This document shows, piece after piece, positions 1 to 7,020 of a stretch of 37,515 bases of DNA. A model generated the notes under the pieces. It saw only the letters and a list, made by a program, of their open reading frames with translations. It was not told the DNA's origin and searched no databases. The position numbers and the translations under genes are program-made. Origin of the DNA: a virus; IMG/VR virus record IMGVR_UViG_3300031774_000059, positions 1 to 37,515 of that record; one strand, written 5' to 3'. Numbering within the stretch: the first letter of the stretch is position 1; every line of letters begins with the position of its first letter.

Positions 1-509
1 AAATATCGTTGAACTGCTGGACTTGCTTCGTAATAAACTCTACGAACTTCTATTGCCTTTCCACTTTCTGAAACATCTGCAAATAATGTATTTAAATCAT
101 AAACTTGTGAACCACTATTAACACTAATTGAACCACTCTTATAATCTATTGTTCCACCTACTCCAGCCTCTGTACCATATTGTTCTGACATTCTGATACT
201 TTCTGCAAAATTAGATGTTACTCGTTTATGAGTTACATTTGAACCCGTTGAGTGTCCTCTTAATGATAATAAATTTTCTCTTATATTGAATTGATTAACT
301 TGTGAGGAATATTCTGTAATTGCTTCCTCAAAACAAGCATAAAATTGAGAATCTTGTAATTCAATTGCCATAATTGGATAACCAAGTCTCTTTGCACACC
401 AATTAGCAAATTTTGGTGAATCTGATTGAAATGTTGTGTCGTTGTCGTATAGTGCAAATGGTGTATTTCCACTAACTGCTGAACCACTTCCTGGCCATAT
501 AGCTTCCAT
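1..509 (-). CDS. Putative virion structural protein, C-terminus cut by the window edge
   Basis: This open frame starts at ATG 509 and runs off the left edge after 169 codons, so the C-terminus is missing. The start follows a clear AGGAG about 6 bases upstream. The protein begins MEAIWPGSGSAVSG and continues with a segment reading WCAKRLGYPIMAIELQD, then FEEAITEYSSQVNQFNIREN. It has no signal peptide or membrane segment. Its place just after the capsid gene, behind its own terminator and promoter-like motif, suggests the next morphogenesis transcript, for example a neck or tail-completion protein. I recall similar sequences in marine T4-like phages annotated as structural. The exact role is not known to me. 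Confidence 0.75.
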   Translation of the reverse strand, partial: MEAIWPGSGSAVSGNTPFALYDNDTTFQSDSPKFANWCAKRLGYPIMAIELQDSQFYACFEEAITEYSSQVNQFNIRENLLSLRGHSTGSNVTHKRVTSNFAESIRMSEQYGTEAGVGGTIDYKSGSISVNSGSQVYDLNTLFADVSESGKAIEVRRVYYEASPAVQRY

Positions 510-539
510 ATTATTCTCCTAAAGGATATTCTTTGTCAT

Positions 540-550
540 CTATAAATATA
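540..550 (-). promoter_or_regulatory. Putative late promoter motif, copy 1
   Basis: The minus strand reads GTTATATTTATAGATG here. The motif lies directly after the capsid-gene terminator and about 30 bases before the AGGAG-led start at 509, where a promoter would be expected. The TATATTTATA core recurs at five other gene-group boundaries. The promoter role is inferred from position and recurrence only. Confidence 0.5.
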
Positions 551-552
551 AC

Positions 553-585
553 GGCAATAAAAAAGGGGAGAAATAAATCTCCCCT
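553..585 (-). terminator. Intrinsic terminator after the major capsid gene
   Basis: A perfect 8-bp stem, AGGGGAGA (564-571) with TCTCCCCT (578-585), closes a 6-base loop. On the minus strand it is followed at once by TTTTTTATT (563-555). GC-rich stem plus T-run is the classic rho-independent form, correctly oriented about 30 bases after the capsid stop codon at 616. Confidence 0.85.
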
Positions 586-615
586 CTTTTATATGATCTA
601 CTGATTAATTACAAT

Positions 616-2232
616 TTAAACAAATTGTGTATCAGCGACGATTACTTTACCATAGAATTCAGGTCTTACCATCTTCTTAGCGTATCTTGTCATCACACCT
701 TTTCTTGGTGTAAAGTTAACAGGATCGTAAACAAGAGGAGTCATGATTAATGGTACATATGGTGCGTATACAGCTCCAGTTTCAAGGAAGTTACTTCCTC
801 TGAAACCCATAAGGACATCGTTTTCTAACATATAAGGGTTCTTATAAACCGTATATCTGTTATTCAATGCACCTACTTTTTGTACACCCATTGCATATGA
901 GTTATTAGTCGCGTCACCATCGGTATCAGCGGCGTATCCAGGAATACTCTCTATGATTGTAGCTGTTTCAGGTGAAATCACTATGAAATTAGCTCCACCA
1001 CGTAGAGTTTTCTGATGGATTGCGTTGGAAACAGACTGCATCTTGTTACCAAGAGTCTGGAACCACTCACCTTTAGTGTAAGCGTTAGAGTTACCACTAA
1101 CTTCACTAAAGACATTGCTTACTGAATCAAACTCAAATCCAACTTTAGCTGACCAATATTCGTGTTTTGCATTTGCGTTTTGCTTCAACATATCAAGGAT
1201 TTCCAAATCAATTTCCATTGAGATGTACTCACTTAACATTGAAGTCAATTCAGCTTCTGCATCAACACTATGATAAGCGTTAAGGTCTTGAGCTAGTTCA
1301 GGAGTCCATATTGCTTTTAACTTACGAGTCTTAGCAACAATAGATACTGAACGAAGTGCGATATCGATTTCAGGAATATCTACATCATCAGCACTGTTAG
1401 GTGCAGGTGTTGTAAATGAATCTTGTTCGAAATCACCACGAGTGATATCAGTTGGTTGTGAATGGTACTTAATACCAACACCACTATTTAATTCACCATC
1501 ACCAGTCTTAAAATAGAAATATACATTAGTATCATCATAATATGTATAAGCTGGGTAGGTTGCTGTAATATCAGATCCACTTAGTACAAAAGAACGAACA
1601 CCTTCAACATCAGGGTTAGTAAAGTTAGACCTTGCGACCGTACCTTTAATAATCTGATCAGATGCTGTTGTTGCAATTGATGCGGATAATGATTGTTCAA
1701 ATTCTACTTCTTTCCAAGAAGCGGATGCTACGGTTGGTGCTATCGTTGCAGTTGCTTGGTCATTGATTGAATATCCAAATTTACCTGCTCCATATAAACC
1801 ACCACTAGCGTCTGCGTTAGATGCTGAAGTATTACCATGAATGAACGAGTTCTTGTTATGATTACCAGTTTGGGCTGTACCATACTTGAAATCAAGATAG
1901 AATATAAGACCACTTGGTAGGTTCATAGGTTGAACACTAACAAAGTCTTGAGCTGCTAATTCACCAAAGATTCTACGAACCAATGGTAAAGCAACACCAC
2001 TCCATTCTTCTGAATTCGAAGCAGTACCAGTCTTTGATGATTCATCAATTAACTGACGTGCCTGATTTTCAAGAAGAACAGCCATTCCATGCTGTTTGTT
2101 TGTATCGGTAAGACCTTCAAGTAGTCCAGTAGGCTCCCACTTACTGACTAACTTTTGAGTCTCTGCCAAACGGCTTCTCTGAGAATCGTATGATTCCATC
2201 AAATTTTCGATGGAACTTAAATTGTCTGCCAT
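616..2232 (-). CDS. 23: Major capsid protein, T4 gp23 family
   Basis: A 538-residue protein, close to the 521 residues of T4 gp23. It forms the hexameric shell of the head. The N-terminal part reads GLLEGL near residue 37 and LLENQARQLIDESS near 53-66, the usual layout of a gp23 propeptide. LIDE64/S65 fits the gp21 cleavage rule (L/I)-x-x-E and falls almost exactly where T4 gp23 is cut (after E65). The mature part carries the conserved segment ending MRTRYAKKMVRPEFYGK-like near the C-terminus. The start has GGAG seven to eight bases upstream. It follows the scaffold gene by 39 bases, the same order as in T4, and ends in a strong terminator. I am very sure of the family. Confidence 0.95.
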   Translation of the reverse strand: MADNLSSIENLMESYDSQRSRLAETQKLVSKWEPTGLLEGLTDTNKQHGMAVLLENQARQLIDESSKTGTASNSEEWSGVALPLVRRIFGELAAQDFVSVQPMNLPSGLIFYLDFKYGTAQTGNHNKNSFIHGNTSASNADASGGLYGAGKFGYSINDQATATIAPTVASASWKEVEFEQSLSASIATTASDQIIKGTVARSNFTNPDVEGVRSFVLSGSDITATYPAYTYYDDTNVYFYFKTGDGELNSGVGIKYHSQPTDITRGDFEQDSFTTPAPNSADDVDIPEIDIALRSVSIVAKTRKLKAIWTPELAQDLNAYHSVDAEAELTSMLSEYISMEIDLEILDMLKQNANAKHEYWSAKVGFEFDSVSNVFSEVSGNSNAYTKGEWFQTLGNKMQSVSNAIHQKTLRGGANFIVISPETATIIESIPGYAADTDGDATNNSYAMGVQKVGALNNRYTVYKNPYMLENDVLMGFRGSNFLETGAVYAPYVPLIMTPLVYDPVNFTPRKGVMTRYAKKMVRPEFYGKVIVADTQFV

Positions 2233-2271
2233 TTTTTTTCTCCAAAAAAATTGTTATTAATTACTTTACTA

Positions 2272-3633
2272 TTACAGAATATTAGCTAACTTCTGAAAGC
2301 GTTTCTTCATATCAAATCCTTCTTCAATCACTTGTGGTGATGATTTAGGTTTGGTTGAAGCTACTGCTTTAGAGGCTGAACCTTTACTCTCTTTAATTGG
2401 TTTAGACTGCTTTGCGGTTTTGCTACCAAAAGATTCTGCCAAAGTTGAAAATACCAACTTGACTTCTCTAAGGTTTTTAGCTCTATCGAAAGTTTCCACC
2501 ACTTTTAACTTCTGTTCGTTATTTAAACCGTGTGCACGGAATAATTTGTTAGTAAACAAGAGTTTAGCATTAAGTAGATTAACTTCATTCAATTTTGAAC
2601 GAAGATACTTAACAACATTGCGATGTTCATTAAGTTCAGATGTGAGTTTAGAAATTGCTTCGTCTTTCTTTTCTGCTTCTTCTTCATCTACATCATCATC
2701 ACCTTCTGAAAGTGCTTTTAAGATTTCTTCAAGGTCGATGTCTTTGTCATCTTCTTCATTGACTTCTTCCTCATCTTCTTCTTTAATTGCACGATACTTT
2801 TGCCCATTTACTTCAACTAAGTCATCAACTACTTCAAGATTGTCATCTTCTTTTCCAGATTCAGAATCACTTCCTTCACCTTCAGGACCTTGTGCTCCTG
2901 TTTTAGACGAGTCATTTGCTTCATCATTGACTTTGTTATCACCAGCACCTATATCGGAAGATACATCATTCTCGGCTAATTCAGCTTCATCAGCTGTTTT
3001 AACTTCGTCTGAATCATGTCCGTCACCGACTGCATTTTCATCATATTCTTCATTAACATCGTCATCTTCACCTTCATCGGCTTCATCTTCGAGTTCTTTA
3101 AGAATAGATTCGAGGTCGAGTTCATCTTCATCAACTTCTTCTTCCTCTTTATACATTTCGTCAGCATCTTCTTCTTCTTCCTCAGATACTACTGGGGCGT
3201 ACTTTACACCATTGATTTCAATCACATCTTCTTCACCTTCATCAGCATCGTGTCCTTCACCTTCATCAGCATCAGCGATTTCATCGGCGTCCATAGCCAT
3301 TTCATCAGCATCAGCGATTTCATCGTGAGGTGCATCTTCTTCTTCATCAGCTACAGCTATTTCATCAGATGGTTCTTCACCAACTTCTGGCTCTACTGCC
3401 ACTTCAGGTTCTTCTTCTGCAGGTGCTTCAGGTGCTTCAGGTACTTCTTCTCCAGCCATTTCATCTTCATCATGAGGAGTTTCCTCATCTTCGATTTCAG
3501 ACTGAATCTTCTTTGAAAGCATAGATTGAATCCTTGGAGTAAATGCTTCTTCAAGAGCTATTTTAGCGTTTGCAAGTGCGGTCTCTCGGACTGCTTTAGC
3601 ATCTGCTATTGCGTCTTTTAAAAGATCATCCAT
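2272..3633 (-). CDS. 22: Prohead core scaffold protein, gp22-like (acidic)
   Basis: A 453-residue, extremely Glu/Asp-rich protein directly upstream of the capsid gene, where T4 has scaffold gene 22. The N-terminus (about 1-45) and C-terminus (about 325-453, basic and probably helical) flank a long acidic, low-complexity middle containing DEIADADE repeats. Two related blocks, near residues 137-192 and 272-316, each start V-E/I-x-NG-x-KY and run into an acidic stretch with a DLE-x-ILK core, which looks like an internal duplication. The C-terminus reads VIEEGFDMKKRFQKLANIL. Such cores are normally degraded by the prohead protease. The start has AGGAG upstream. Family assignment rests on composition and gene order more than on alignment. 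T4 gp22 is shorter (269 residues). Confidence 0.85.
   Translation of the reverse strand: MDDLLKDAIADAKAVRETALANAKIALEEAFTPRIQSMLSKKIQSEIEDEETPHDEDEMAGEEVPEAPEAPAEEEPEVAVEPEVGEEPSDEIAVADEEEDAPHDEIADADEMAMDADEIADADEGEGHDADEGEEDVIEINGVKYAPVVSEEEEEDADEMYKEEEEVDEDELDLESILKELEDEADEGEDDDVNEEYDENAVGDGHDSDEVKTADEAELAENDVSSDIGAGDNKVNDEANDSSKTGAQGPEGEGSDSESGKEDDNLEVVDDLVEVNGQKYRAIKEEDEEEVNEEDDKDIDLEEILKALSEGDDDVDEEEAEKKDEAISKLTSELNEHRNVVKYLRSKLNEVNLLNAKLLFTNKLFRAHGLNNEQKLKVVETFDRAKNLREVKLVFSTLAESFGSKTAKQSKPIKESKGSASKAVASTKPKSSPQVIEEGFDMKKRFQKLANIL
2686..2820 (-). repeat. Internal duplication in the scaffold gene, copy B
   Basis: This encodes roughly residues 272-316 of the scaffold protein, beginning LVEVNGQKYRAIKEED and including DIDLEEILKALSEGDDD. 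It matches copy A at 3058-3225 in its order of features: NG-x-KY, an acidic run, then a DLE-x-ILK helix and an acidic tail. Confidence 0.55.
3058..3225 (-). repeat. Internal duplication in the scaffold gene, copy A
   Basis: This encodes roughly residues 137-192, beginning VIEINGVKYAPVVSEEEE and including ELDLESILKELEDEADEGE. See copy B at 2686-2820. The copies are diverged, so the duplication is old or functionally constrained. Confidence 0.55.
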
Positions 3634-3656
3634 TATTTTTCTCCTAAGAGTTTATC

Positions 3657-3674
3657 CCAAGCATAAAAACTTGG
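3657..3674 (-). promoter_or_regulatory. Small hairpin just before the scaffold RBS
   Basis: CCAAG (3657-3661) pairs with CTTGG (3670-3674) around an 8-base AT loop, a few bases upstream of the AGGAG of the scaffold gene. The stem is short, so a regulatory role is a guess. Confidence 0.3.
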
Positions 3675-3725
3675 AATGGAATTAATAAAGTTATTAGGAA
3701 CTTTAATGTGGTTTACATTAGTCGG

Positions 3726-3751
3726 TATATCGTATGCGATTGAACGATATA
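3726..3751 (-). promoter_or_regulatory. 8-bp inverted repeat in the scaffold/capsid mRNA leader
   Basis: TATATCGT (3726-3733) is perfectly inverted as ACGATATA (3744-3751) around a 10-base loop. It lies just downstream, in minus-strand transcription, of the promoter-like motif at 3761-3776. It would be at the 5' end of the transcript for scaffold and capsid. Possible roles are mRNA stabilisation or an operator. The gap from 3634 to 3789 is the longest in the window. Confidence 0.4.
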
Positions 3752-3760
3752 TTCTTGTGT

Positions 3761-3776
3761 ATATAAATATATAAAA
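3761..3776 (-). promoter_or_regulatory. Putative late promoter motif, copy 2
   Basis: The minus strand reads GTTTTATATATTTATATAC between the bS21 gene and the scaffold gene. It would give a leader of about 120 bases ahead of the scaffold start. Same core as the other copies; role inferred. Confidence 0.45.
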
Positions 3777-3789
3777 CTTAGAAAAACGG

Positions 3790-4053
3790 TTATTTTTTGT
3801 ATTGTAATCGTTCTTTCTTAATTTTTTCTTTTAGTCCTGCTGTTGGTGGTTCTCCACACCAATCTGGATTCATTTGGTGTTGTTTAATCCAATTACGAAC
3901 CTTTCCCAACTTTCTCTGTTCTGACTTTTTTGCTGATGGTTTTTTATAGTATTGTCTTTCTCTCAACTCTACCATTAAACCACTATCTTTAATTTTTCTT
4001 TTTAATAACCTAAGAGCGAACTCTACATTATTCTTTTTTACTTTTACTTCCAA
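3790..4053 (-). CDS. rpsU: Ribosomal protein bS21 homologue
   Basis: An 87-residue basic protein whose first two thirds match bS21 of the bacterial 30S subunit. FALRLLKRKIKDSG (about 12-25) and ELRERQYYKKPSAKK (about 29-43) correspond to the conserved FKRKxxKxG and (R)RRxFYEKPS blocks. bS21 sits near the anti-Shine-Dalgarno end of 16S rRNA and helps select mRNAs at initiation. The protein is longer than E. coli bS21 (71 residues), with an added C-terminal segment containing NPDWCGEP. The start is TTG at 4053, preceded by a full GGAGG, the strongest ribosome site I saw in the window. It lies inside the capsid-assembly cluster, between a core-type protein and the scaffold. Phage-encoded bS21 is known, but this position is notable. 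Confidence 0.88.
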   Translation of the reverse strand: MEVKVKKNNVEFALRLLKRKIKDSGLMVELRERQYYKKPSAKKSEQRKLGKVRNWIKQHQMNPDWCGEPPTAGLKEKIKKERLQYKK

Positions 4054-4067
4054 GTAACCTCCGTTTT

Positions 4068-4733
4068 TTAGTCTGTTTCTGATTTTGCAGAATAATTTTT
4101 ATCTACATAATTGAAAAATTTTACTTTTTCATCATCATCAAGTTCATCTGGTGAACTTATATTAAATTTTTTCATTGCTGACTGAAAGAAATCTTCGTAA
4201 GAACCTTCTTTTACTGTGTCTGCCTCCACTCCATTACTTTCGTTAGTATCAGTAGGATTAGATTCATTAATTTCATAATATCTACCAAGAATATGTCCCA
4301 TATCTTCATATAGACCACTCATTCTTTCTTGTAATGCCTGTGCCTCAGTAGCAACTTTCTTAAATTGACCAGAGAGACCAGTTAGTTCTTTCATATTACG
4401 ATTTACCGTGATTTTATCAAACCAATCTTCGGTTTCTTGTAAAGTATGTTGTTTTGCAGTTTCTGCTAAACGAGAAAGTTTATTTGCTAATTCTTTAAGA
4501 TTACCTTCACGATAAATCTCATTACCATAGGAATTGTATTGTCCAATTTCTTGTACAAATTCCTTTACATTTACTTTTTGAGTAGATTGTCCGTAAACAT
4601 CCTCTACTATATCAGTAAGTTTTGTGGAACTTTTTTGTGTTCTAAATCCCATATTGAGATTTGAGAATGCAGGTTTAGATACGACTCCACCTAACATTGC
4701 GTTTTCTTTAATTAAATCTTTTAATTTAGCCAT
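4068..4733 (-). CDS. Putative packaged/core protein with capsid-targeting-like N-terminus
   Basis: A 221-residue protein starting MAKLKDLIKENAML, which fits the N-terminal tag shared by many proteins here (cleavage expected after LIKE10). The middle is helical. The C-terminal 45 residues, containing YEDFFQSAMKKFNISSPDEL and FFNYVDKNY, form a small module that I recall from other marine phage proteins. Two more sites that fit the prohead protease rule are YEINE/S and DTNE/S near residues 155-166. AGGAG precedes the start, with a promoter-like motif at 4754-4766. The role is unknown; internal head protein is the best guess. Confidence 0.75.
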   Translation of the reverse strand: MAKLKDLIKENAMLGGVVSKPAFSNLNMGFRTQKSSTKLTDIVEDVYGQSTQKVNVKEFVQEIGQYNSYGNEIYREGNLKELANKLSRLAETAKQHTLQETEDWFDKITVNRNMKELTGLSGQFKKVATEAQALQERMSGLYEDMGHILGRYYEINESNPTDTNESNGVEADTVKEGSYEDFFQSAMKKFNISSPDELDDDEKVKFFNYVDKNYSAKSETD

Positions 4734-4753
4734 TTTTGATTCTCCTTAATCAA

Positions 4754-4766
4754 CTATAAATATATA
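4754..4766 (-). promoter_or_regulatory. Putative late promoter motif, copy 3
   Basis: The minus strand reads GTTAGTATATATTTATAGTTG immediately after the stop codon at 4767, and about 20 bases before the ATG at 4733 with its AGGAG in between. Same core as the other copies. Confidence 0.5.
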
Positions 4767-5783
4767 CTAACTGAGTTTTTTGTCTTTTGAATATCTTCTA
4801 AATCCATCACGAACTTTGTTCCACAATTGTTGTAGAAAACCAAGTTCTCCGAAATGTGTTCTACCGGCGGGTCCTTCTTTTAAACCTCTTGATATATCCA
4901 TTGCAGTATATTTACCACCCTTTACACCATTCATCATAAGTTTAATAGATTGTTGTGATGCTTTACCTAAATGTTTTGACATCTTTTTAATGTCTTGGTT
5001 AACAAGTTGTCTTGCCTCTGATGAACTAAATGGTTTCATCTTCATAGGCATAGCTTCATCTACTGTTTCACCTACCCATTTGGTTGCAATTTCGTTATAC
5101 TGACCACTATTCATCAACCTATTCATTAACCTTGTAGCTGATGATGCTGTTTTAACCACTTTAATACTTTTACCTGAATGGTTGTCAAAAACTTCCCACA
5201 TACCTGGTTTGGCTGATTCACCATTTCTTACTCTAACACCCTCTACAATTGTTTTTATGGTTACACCCTCTTGAAATTTATCCTCTAATCCGTCTTTACC
5301 ATCTAAATAATTAAAAACACTCTGTAAGTAATCTTCTGCCTTAGTTAGTTTGGATTGAACCCAAGCTGGAAACTCAACTCCCTTACCCTTATCGACATTC
5401 TGTATCATATTGTAAATCATCTTAGAATACTTCATAGATCTTTCCAATTGTGATTTTGCCATCTTACCTTCGTGGTCTTTTATTTCTTTCATCTTTTTTT
5501 GTTCTTTATCTTTCTTAGAGTTTTTCTTTCTTACATCCTTTAACCCACCTAATAATTCATCACTATCATCTTCATCATCTATACCAATTGCCTTAAATGT
5601 AGATTTTTTAAATGCCATAGGTGTTTTATAAACTGGTATTGCAGAAGAATTTGTTGCCTCTAATTCTCGTTTAATAATACCACGAATCTTTTCCTTTAGA
5701 GCCTCCTCTTTTTCCCACTTTTTAGCCATTTTAGGTTTGTTAGCGTGCATCCATCTTCTTTGTTTTTCAGATTTAAAAGGCAT
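4767..5783 (-). CDS. Conserved phage protein with MPFKSEKQRRWMHAN N-terminus
   Basis: A 338-residue lysine-rich protein. The first 20 residues, MPFKSEKQRRWMHANKPKMA, are a signature I recall from many phage head-region proteins of unknown function. Next comes KIRGIIKRELEATNSS and then VYKTPMAFKKS near residues 49-64, a module shared with the protein at 11107-11823. A globular region around 165-245 contains GMWEVFDNHSGKSIKVV and NRLMNSGQYNEIA. There is no membrane segment. No ribosome site is visible; the start lies 5 bases after the preceding stop, so translation is probably coupled. Function unknown. Confidence 0.75.
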   Translation of the reverse strand: MPFKSEKQRRWMHANKPKMAKKWEKEEALKEKIRGIIKRELEATNSSAIPVYKTPMAFKKSTFKAIGIDDEDDSDELLGGLKDVRKKNSKKDKEQKKMKEIKDHEGKMAKSQLERSMKYSKMIYNMIQNVDKGKGVEFPAWVQSKLTKAEDYLQSVFNYLDGKDGLEDKFQEGVTIKTIVEGVRVRNGESAKPGMWEVFDNHSGKSIKVVKTASSATRLMNRLMNSGQYNEIATKWVGETVDEAMPMKMKPFSSSEARQLVNQDIKKMSKHLGKASQQSIKLMMNGVKGGKYTAMDISRGLKEGPAGRTHFGELGFLQQLWNKVRDGFRRYSKDKKLS

Positions 5784-5787
5784 CTAA

Positions 5788-6138
5788 TTATACATTATCG
5801 TTATTATCCCAGCTCTCTAACCATATCGAAGCTGTGTGTGCTTCTTGATATCTTGGTACTGCTGGTGGTGTTACACCTCTAATATTATTTTTATGTGTCC
5901 AAGTTACTAAATCAGTTTCACTACACCATTCTGCTAATTTTTGCTTGTTTGTATCTGACCAACCATCTGATGCTGAATACTGACCAGTATAGACGGAATT
6001 TGATACAAATGCCCCATATGATCCTAATTGTGTATCTAATGCTGAACCAGTTAACTGATTGAACTTTGCCCCATCATAATGTGTCCATAAACTTCCAGTT
6101 GCTGAATCTAAGTTTAAATATGCATCTAATTTTGCCAT
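5788..6138 (-). CDS. Small unknown head-region protein
   Basis: A 116-residue protein starting MAKLDAYLNLDSATGS, with AGGAG upstream. It is rich in Ser, Thr, Trp and aromatic residues (SLWTHYDGAKFNQ, DLVTWTHKNN, IWLESWDNND) and lacks the lysine-rich character of its neighbours, suggesting a folded beta-type domain, perhaps a decoration or minor structural protein. Its N-terminus is not clearly the LxxLLxE tag. I do not recognise the family. Confidence 0.7.
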   Translation of the reverse strand: MAKLDAYLNLDSATGSLWTHYDGAKFNQLTGSALDTQLGSYGAFVSNSVYTGQYSASDGWSDTNKQKLAEWCSETDLVTWTHKNNIRGVTPPAVPRYQEAHTASIWLESWDNNDNV

Positions 6139-6151
6139 TACTTTCTCCTAA

Positions 6152-6553
6152 TTATTTGTCTTTCTTACGATGTTTCTTTAAAATTGTATCCCACACCTTC
6201 CAAGAATTTTCCATATCTCTTAATGCGGAATTGAGTTTCTTACCTACCTTATCCATATGAGCGTGAAATTCTTTTGTTACATTGTTGTAATGACTTCTAT
6301 CATTCCAATCATACATATCGGATTCTGTTGGGCCGTAATCTCTAAATCTTTCTAACTCGTTAAACATATCTCCCCACTTACGGTGATAATCGGATACATC
6401 ACTTAGTTTTCCAAACTGAGGAAGTTTAGATTCGTTAATTGGTTCTTTAGAATCTTGATGTTGTTTCGTCACACTATTCAATGTCGGTAATTTATCACCG
6501 AACTCTCTTTTAAGGTACTTACTCTCGTGTAATATTTCTTTTAATTTTTTCAC
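6152..6553 (-). CDS. Putative packaged protein, tagged N-terminus (GTG start)
   Basis: I place the start at GTG 6553, which overlaps the previous stop as TAGTG and has GGAG 8 bases upstream, giving 133 residues. An in-frame start at 6607 would add a tail lying inside the previous gene. The protein then begins MKKLKEILHESKYLKREFGD, a capsid-targeting-like tag (cleavage expected after ILHE10). Residues 11-32 (KYLKREFGDKLPTLNSV, then TKQHQ) closely resemble the same region of the protein at 8653-9135, so the two share an N-terminal module. PINE/S near residue 40 is another possible protease site. The rest is helical and unrecognised. Confidence 0.75.
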   Translation of the reverse strand: MKKLKEILHESKYLKREFGDKLPTLNSVTKQHQDSKEPINESKLPQFGKLSDVSDYHRKWGDMFNELERFRDYGPTESDMYDWNDRSHYNNVTKEFHAHMDKVGKKLNSALRDMENSWKVWDTILKKHRKKDK

Positions 6554-7020
6554 TATCTTAACTCCGTCCAATCTCTTGGGTTTGAATATCGTGATTTGTA
6601 ATACCATTTCTTCTCTTTCATATTGTAGATATAAGCATATTCCTCACCACTATCAAATTTTACAGCGTCTCTGTTTCTCCAATTACTTGTCATTCTACCC
6701 TTTTCACCTCTATCTCTACCATAAAATACGGTTACATCTTTTTCAGGTTTTTCAAATGAATGGTCTTTACTTCCTTTAATCTTCTTACCAATTGTAGAAA
6801 TTCCTGCACTTCCAAGTTTTAAAAGTTGTTTTACTACTGCCGGATTTCTATAATACTTTTTCAAGTGTTTACCTGCCCATTCAGGATAACCATCGTAATG
6901 TCCGTATGTGGATAGAATTTTACCATTTGGTTGTTCAATACCAACCAACCAACGAGTTCCCTCTGTAAGAACACTTTGAACTTCTTCTTTAATTATTTCT
7001 CTTAGTCTTGATATTTTCAT
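6553..7020 (-). CDS. Conserved phage protein (IEQPNG...YGHYDGYP family), tagged
   Basis: A 155-residue protein with N-terminal tag MKISRLREIIKEEVQSVLTE followed by G, so cleavage would fall at VLTE20/G. The mature part starts TRWLVGIEQPNGKI and contains YGHYDGYPEWAGKHL and VVKQLLKLG. This small alpha/beta domain is one I recall from many T4-like and other phages under 'hypothetical protein', usually untagged. GGAG lies upstream of the ATG, which overlaps the previous gene's stop by 4 bases. Function unknown; the added tag suggests that this version is packaged. Confidence 0.78.
   Translation of the reverse strand: MKISRLREIIKEEVQSVLTEGTRWLVGIEQPNGKILSTYGHYDGYPEWAGKHLKKYYRNPAVVKQLLKLGSAGISTIGKKIKGSKDHSFEKPEKDVTVFYGRDRGEKGRMTSNWRNRDAVKFDSGEEYAYIYNMKEKKWYYKSRYSNPRDWTELR

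Noticed and set aside
281-487. Minus-strand 68-residue open frame at the left end
   Set aside because: A different minus frame from ATG 509 stays open to the window edge, has AGGAG and a phage-like sequence; the short frame is a shadow.
2351-3328. Long plus-strand open frame, very serine-rich
   Set aside because: It is the mirror of the Glu/Asp-rich scaffold gene (GAA/GAT read backward gives Ser/Phe codons); no ribosome site, and no other plus-strand gene exists in the window.
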